A model generated the notes under the pieces. That model saw only the letters and a program-made list of their open reading frames with translations, searched no databases and was not told the origin of the DNA. A DNA stretch of 64,000 nt from Methylonatrum sp040877625. GTDB taxonomy: Bacteria > Pseudomonadota > Gammaproteobacteria > Nitrococcales > Aquisalimonadaceae. This document shows positions 60,522 through 64,000 of this stretch, one piece after another (the first letter of the stretch is position 1; each line of letters starts with the position of its first letter). The translations under genes and the position numbers were made by a program. The stretch spans positions 62,001 through 126,000 of the forward strand of contig JBBDNK010000028.1 in assembly GCA_040877625.1 (NCBI GenBank), written 5' to 3'.

Positions 60522-61793
60522 TTAGCGCGGTGGGCGTACCGCCGTGACATCGGTAAAGCTATCGACCTTGCGCAACGGTTTGAAAGCGAACATCCAGGCG
60601 CCAACCACGCCCAGCGTACACAGGCCGCCGACGACGGCGGCCGGCACCGCCCCAATCCAGGCCGCACTGGTACCGGCACGGAACTCGCCCAGTTCATTGG
60701 AGGAACCGATGAATAACATGTTGACGGCGTTCACCCTGCCGCGCATTTCATCCGGCGTGGCCAGCTGTATAAGCGTGATGCGGATGTAAACGCTGATCAT
60801 GTCTGCCGCGCCGGCGACCGCCAAGGCGAGAAAAGACAACCAGAACCAGGTTGAGAATGCGAACACCAGGTTCGCCACGCCGAACACCGCCACGGCGATA
60901 AACATCACGATGCCCACGTGCCGGGTGATGGTCCAGATACTCAGATACAGCCCCATCAGGAACGCCCCCAGGGCGATGGCGCTACGCAGCGCGCCCAGGC
61001 CTTCCGGCCCCACATGCAGCACGTCCTGAGCGTAGATCGGCAGTAACGCCACCACCCCACCCAGCAGCACGGCGAACAGATCCAGTGAGATCACCCCCAG
61101 AATCAGCGGACGGGAACGGATATAGGAAATGCCGGCGGTAAAACGCTCCCAGGCGGTTGCTTCCAGTGCCGTGAATTTATCCGCGAAACGTACCGGCACG
61201 TAATTCAGCAGGATCAGACCAAGTAGAAAGCTGCCGAGACAGACCGCGTAGGCCAGACTGCCCCCCACGGCATAAAGTACCCCGCCCAGCATCGGCCCAC
61301 CGATGACGGCGATTTTCATGATCATGCTGTTGAGCGCGATGGCCTGGGCCAGCTGCTCCCGGGGGACAACCTGGGGCAACAGGCTCTGCAGCGTCGTGCC
61401 ATTGAATGCTCGCGCGCACCCGAACAGCACGAGCACGGCGTAATAGGACTCAACCCCCGCGGTACCGCTCGCCGACAACCAGAGCAACAGGCCGCTGCAG
61501 AGCGCCTGCGTCGTCCAGCTCAGCACCAGAATGCGCATGCGGTCGTAGCGGTCCACCAGATCGCCGGCCGGCAATAATAGCAACACCATGGGCAGAAACT
61601 GCGCCAGCCCGACATACGCCAGCGACATCGGGTCGCGCGTAATGTCGTAGACCTGCCAGGCCACAACCACGGCCTGAATCTGCATGGCGAGCAGGGCCGC
61701 CAGGCGAGCGGCTACAAAGGCAATGAACCCTCGCTGTCTGTAGACCTTGCTGTTCGTCTCTGGTGGGTTATCTACAATCGAATCAGCGGGCAT
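60522..61793 (-). CDS. MFS transporter (MFS_3 / EntS-like)
   Basis: 423 residues with 12 membrane segments. VVAWQVYDITRDPMSLAYVG, GLAQFLPMVLLLLPAGDLVD, RYDRMRILVLSW (motif A-like loop) and FGCARAFNGTTLQSLLPQVV match the MFS_3 exporters. The substrate is unknown. It ends 16 bp from the TPR gene stop (convergent). Confidence 0.88.
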   Translation of the reverse strand: MPADSIVDNPPETNSKVYRQRGFIAFVAARLAALLAMQIQAVVVAWQVYDITRDPMSLAYVGLAQFLPMVLLLLPAGDLVDRYDRMRILVLSWTTQALCSGLLLWLSASGTAGVESYYAVLVLFGCARAFNGTTLQSLLPQVVPREQLAQAIALNSMIMKIAVIGGPMLGGVLYAVGGSLAYAVCLGSFLLGLILLNYVPVRFADKFTALEATAWERFTAGISYIRSRPLILGVISLDLFAVLLGGVVALLPIYAQDVLHVGPEGLGALRSAIALGAFLMGLYLSIWTITRHVGIVMFIAVAVFGVANLVFAFSTWFWLSFLALAVAGAADMISVYIRITLIQLATPDEMRGRVNAVNMLFIGSSNELGEFRAGTSAAWIGAVPAAVVGGLCTLGVVGAWMFAFKPLRKVDSFTDVTAVRPPR

Positions 61794-61880
61794 GAGCGGC
61801 CTGTGTGCAGAAATTCAGCCCGCTAGTTTAATGCAAACCGCCACGGAATCGACGGTCCGCCGCCATTCACGGCTCTCTCT

Positions 61881-63392
61881 CTAATTTATGGGGTAAACCG
61901 GCTTTTCATCCGTTTCCGCGTCGTGCGCTGACTCGACGATCCAGTTCGCCCACAGCTTCTCGTCCGTTCCCCTGTGAATGGTCACGAAGTTGCGTGCCCT
62001 GATGTAGCGCTTTGAGCCTACCGGCTTGAGCATGGCGGCCTGGATGCTGCGCTCCTCGTTGATGAACTCCAGGTCGTCGTTGGTAACCGCCTGTATACCC
62101 AGCCACTGCATCAGGGTAGGCGCGGGATGAACAATGCCGGAGGAGACAATCTGATGAACCTTGATTGGCTGGTCACCGGTCTTGTCGCTGATAACGCCCA
62201 GGCACCCCACATGTACATCGCCGGACAGGAGGACGGTCTTCGAGAACCCGTCATTTTCTTCCCGGCTCCTGGCATTCCGTAGCAGGCGCATGATCAGGCG
62301 GTTTCTCTCGCCCTGATGCTCCCTCGCCCGCCAGTGATCCTTGATATCGTCGGTCAGGCTTTCGTCCCAGGGCGTTACATCAAACGCGGTCTCGGTGAAT
62401 GAGAAATCACGATAGACCACGGGCACCGCGGACATGACCAGCAGCGTGCCGCTGGTCACGCCGTCCAGGCAGGCAATGATATCCCGCCAGTGCTCGGCGC
62501 TCATCACCTGGGTAATGGACCTCTCGCTACGGTTATCCAGAGCCAGAATGGTGTAGTCGCGGAACCGGACGCACGAGGAATAATGCCGCCCATCGCTGGC
62601 AAGCAGCGAGGTGTTGCCGGTGGAGCGGACCTGAAAGAGTTCGAAGTACTTTCTTGCATGGCGGAAGATCTCCGCAAAGACGCCGCACTGCTGAAGTTTT
62701 CTCGGGTAACTGCCCCAGCCGTCGAATATGTCATGGTCGTCCCACATCATGATGCTGGGTACCGACGCGAACATGTAGGACATGTACTTCTCGAGCCACC
62801 GCTGCCGGTACAGCCTGCAATAAAAGCGATCAAGCTGTGCCGACATCGTCTTGTTGGGTTTGCGCTTTATCTGATCGTCGAGCTTGAGCGACGCCCAGTC
62901 ATCAAGTGCATCGATCCTGGCCCAGACGGCATCCGCATAAAGCTGATCGCCTCCCATTAACAACAGCGACAACGGCTGCCGGTGGTGAAGCTCCGACATC
63001 TCGCGCCAGAGGCGGAAGGGGTCTTCCATCTGCGTGATCAGATCCGACTTCGAGACCCCATTGCAGGACGCATAGGCGATTCTGGGGCTCTCGCGGACGG
63101 CCGGTACGTAGAACCCCCAGCGCGATCTGCCGTGCGCGTCTGATGCCATCTGGCCGTTCAGGTGGATTTCGTACCTGAACTTCGCTCCGGTCTCACCGCT
63201 GGGCACTTCCACATTCGCCTGCGCGCGCCAGAATATGCCGTCCGGGAGGGTCTCAATCGCCTGTGCGGGGATAGCGCCCTGATCGAGCAGCACCTCGGCG
63301 GAATCGACGTCTTTGGGTGTGAGGAAGCAGAACGTATACGCACTCTCCCCTTCCAGCCCCAGAATGGGGCCGACAAGCAGCTTCCCTGCCAT
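61881..63392 (-). CDS. PhoD-like phosphatase/phosphodiesterase
   Basis: 503 residues. ASCNGVSKSDL, LLMGGDQLYADAVWARIDAL (metal Asp), SIMMWDDHDIFDGWGSYPR (DDHD), LLSGDVHVGCLGV (GDxH) are the conserved metal-binding motifs of PhoD-family enzymes. No signal peptide is obvious, so it may act in the cytoplasm. Substrate unknown. Confidence 0.85.
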   Translation of the reverse strand: MAGKLLVGPILGLEGESAYTFCFLTPKDVDSAEVLLDQGAIPAQAIETLPDGIFWRAQANVEVPSGETGAKFRYEIHLNGQMASDAHGRSRWGFYVPAVRESPRIAYASCNGVSKSDLITQMEDPFRLWREMSELHHRQPLSLLLMGGDQLYADAVWARIDALDDWASLKLDDQIKRKPNKTMSAQLDRFYCRLYRQRWLEKYMSYMFASVPSIMMWDDHDIFDGWGSYPRKLQQCGVFAEIFRHARKYFELFQVRSTGNTSLLASDGRHYSSCVRFRDYTILALDNRSERSITQVMSAEHWRDIIACLDGVTSGTLLVMSAVPVVYRDFSFTETAFDVTPWDESLTDDIKDHWRAREHQGERNRLIMRLLRNARSREENDGFSKTVLLSGDVHVGCLGVISDKTGDQPIKVHQIVSSGIVHPAPTLMQWLGIQAVTNDDLEFINEERSIQAAMLKPVGSKRYIRARNFVTIHRGTDEKLWANWIVESAHDAETDEKPVYPIN

Positions 63393-63582
63393 GCTTCATT
63401 TCCTTGTTAACTTGTGTGCCCTGTTTCTTTAAGCTCGTGACGCCGTACCGACCGCGGACGTGGCAGATTAATACCCCAGCGGCGGTCGTGCACTAGCACA
63501 ATATCGCCTGCCTGCATTCTTGCCAAGCGCCGGGCGCCTGGCCAGCTGACGGGAAGCCGGGACAGCATCTGAGCGATAGCGC

Positions 63583-64000
63583 TCAGGACAGCTGGCTTGA
63601 TACCGCCTCGCGCTGATCGATGAAGCGCCACTCTACGCACAGACCGCGTCCTGCCTCGCTTCTCAGTATCAGTTGCCATGCGAACCTGTCGCATAGACGC
63701 TGAACAAAGGGCAATCCCAATCCGGTACCTGATGTGCTACCCGAGGCCACCTCGCGTTTTCTCTGCCGTGTGATAACAGACAGATCGTCAATCGGTATTC
63801 CAACGCCGTCGTCGCTGATAATGAGCCGATCATGTTCCAACGTTATCGAAATGCGACTTCCATGGGAATGTTGAAACGCATTGCGGATCAGGTTGGCTAC
63901 GATAACGTCCACAGCGATACGCGGTGCGGATAGTTCCGGCCTGGAATGGCACTGCCACTCCACCGCAATAGTCCCGGAAGCGGCAAGGGTGTCAGTGTTC
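63583..64000 (-). CDS. Histidine kinase C-terminus, partial
   Basis: Open to the right edge. IVANLIRNAFQHSHGSRISI (N box), ISDDGVGIPIDDLS (G1 box) and TSGTGLGLPFVQRLCDRFAW (G2 box) form a HATPase_c domain; the rest of the kinase lies outside the window. Frame at 64000 reads ...TDTLAASGTIAVEWQCHS. A GTG at 63963 is unlikely to be the true start. Ends ...VSSQLS. Confidence 0.88.
   Translation of the reverse strand, partial: NTDTLAASGTIAVEWQCHSRPELSAPRIAVDVIVANLIRNAFQHSHGSRISITLEHDRLIISDDGVGIPIDDLSVITRQRKREVASGSTSGTGLGLPFVQRLCDRFAWQLILRSEAGRGLCVEWRFIDQREAVSSQLS

Overview
The window looks like an accessory 'defence and offence' island of a gammaproteobacterium with moderately high GC. The evidence is FtsZ, HsdM and Hcp homologues of proteobacterial type, a CopA/CopB copper pair, and a dispersed 'GTAGGGCG-AAAGCGCAGCGCCTTCCGCC' repeat of the kind found in many gammaproteobacteria. 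Genus cannot be decided from sequence alone; a halophilic or environmental lineage is only a guess. No tRNA, rRNA, integrase or CRISPR array is visible. Most genes from 1 to 36 kb are on the minus strand and packed into operons with 1-14 bp overlaps.

Layout. (1) 1-3.3 kb: a SIR2-HerA anti-phage operon with an overlapping third gene, a KTSC-domain protein cut by the window edge. (2) 3.7-8.5 kb: a cassette bracketed by two direct copies of the 3' end of a ygjP-like gene. It holds an accessory FtsZ without the normal C-terminal tail, an overlapping coiled-coil partner, a decayed OLD-type ATPase and a membrane-anchored PIN-like protein. (3) 8.9-17.7 kb: a type I restriction-modification operon (hsdM-hsdS-hsdR-ygjP) with a VapBC module nested between hsdS and hsdR. 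(4) 18.8-24.6 kb: a first Wadjet (JetABCD) system in the unusual order D-C-A-B. (5) 24.6-28.4 kb: a broken VapC, then an orphan T6SS Hcp with an unrecognised effector and a degenerating array of immunity-like genes. (6) 28.5-36.3 kb: a DUF3800 protein, a broken hsdM, and a tightly coupled DUF6361 / phospholipase D-like / helicase operon that may be a defence system. (7) 36.4-38.5 kb: a duplicated hsdM 5' fragment, a MITE-like element, and a second orphan Hcp with a Tse2-like toxin and Tsi2-like immunity protein. (8) 38.5-41.8 kb: a broken metallophosphatase, an AbiEi antitoxin whose AbiEii toxin is reduced to a stub, a RhuM-Fic protein and a second full MITE copy.

From 41.9 to 52.7 kb the content is more ordinary: an SDR/SnoaL pair with a divergent LysR regulator, a CHRD protein, a FitAB-type toxin-antitoxin pair, an APC permease, and a copper module (cupredoxin, CopA, CopB) divergent from a two-component system. 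A second, different Wadjet system (order A-B-C-D) sits at 53.1-58.5 kb beside an orphan VapB. The right end carries a TPR lipoprotein-like or exported protein, an MFS exporter, a PhoD-like phosphatase and the C-terminus of a histidine kinase.

How it fits together. The defence modules act at different stages: DNA recognition and cutting (type I RM), plasmid or DNA-topology sensing (two Wadjets), NAD depletion (SIR2-HerA), and toxin-antitoxin systems. The Hcp cassettes are cargo for a T6SS apparatus that must be encoded elsewhere. Direct repeats are the recurring theme: an 89-bp hairpin-bearing leader occurs three times, an hsdM 5' fragment twice and a ygjP 3' fragment twice, always at module junctions. 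This suggests that modules were added next to the RM locus by repeat-mediated recombination. The least described candidates are the FtsZ/coiled-coil/PIN cassette and the DUF6361-PLD-helicase operon.
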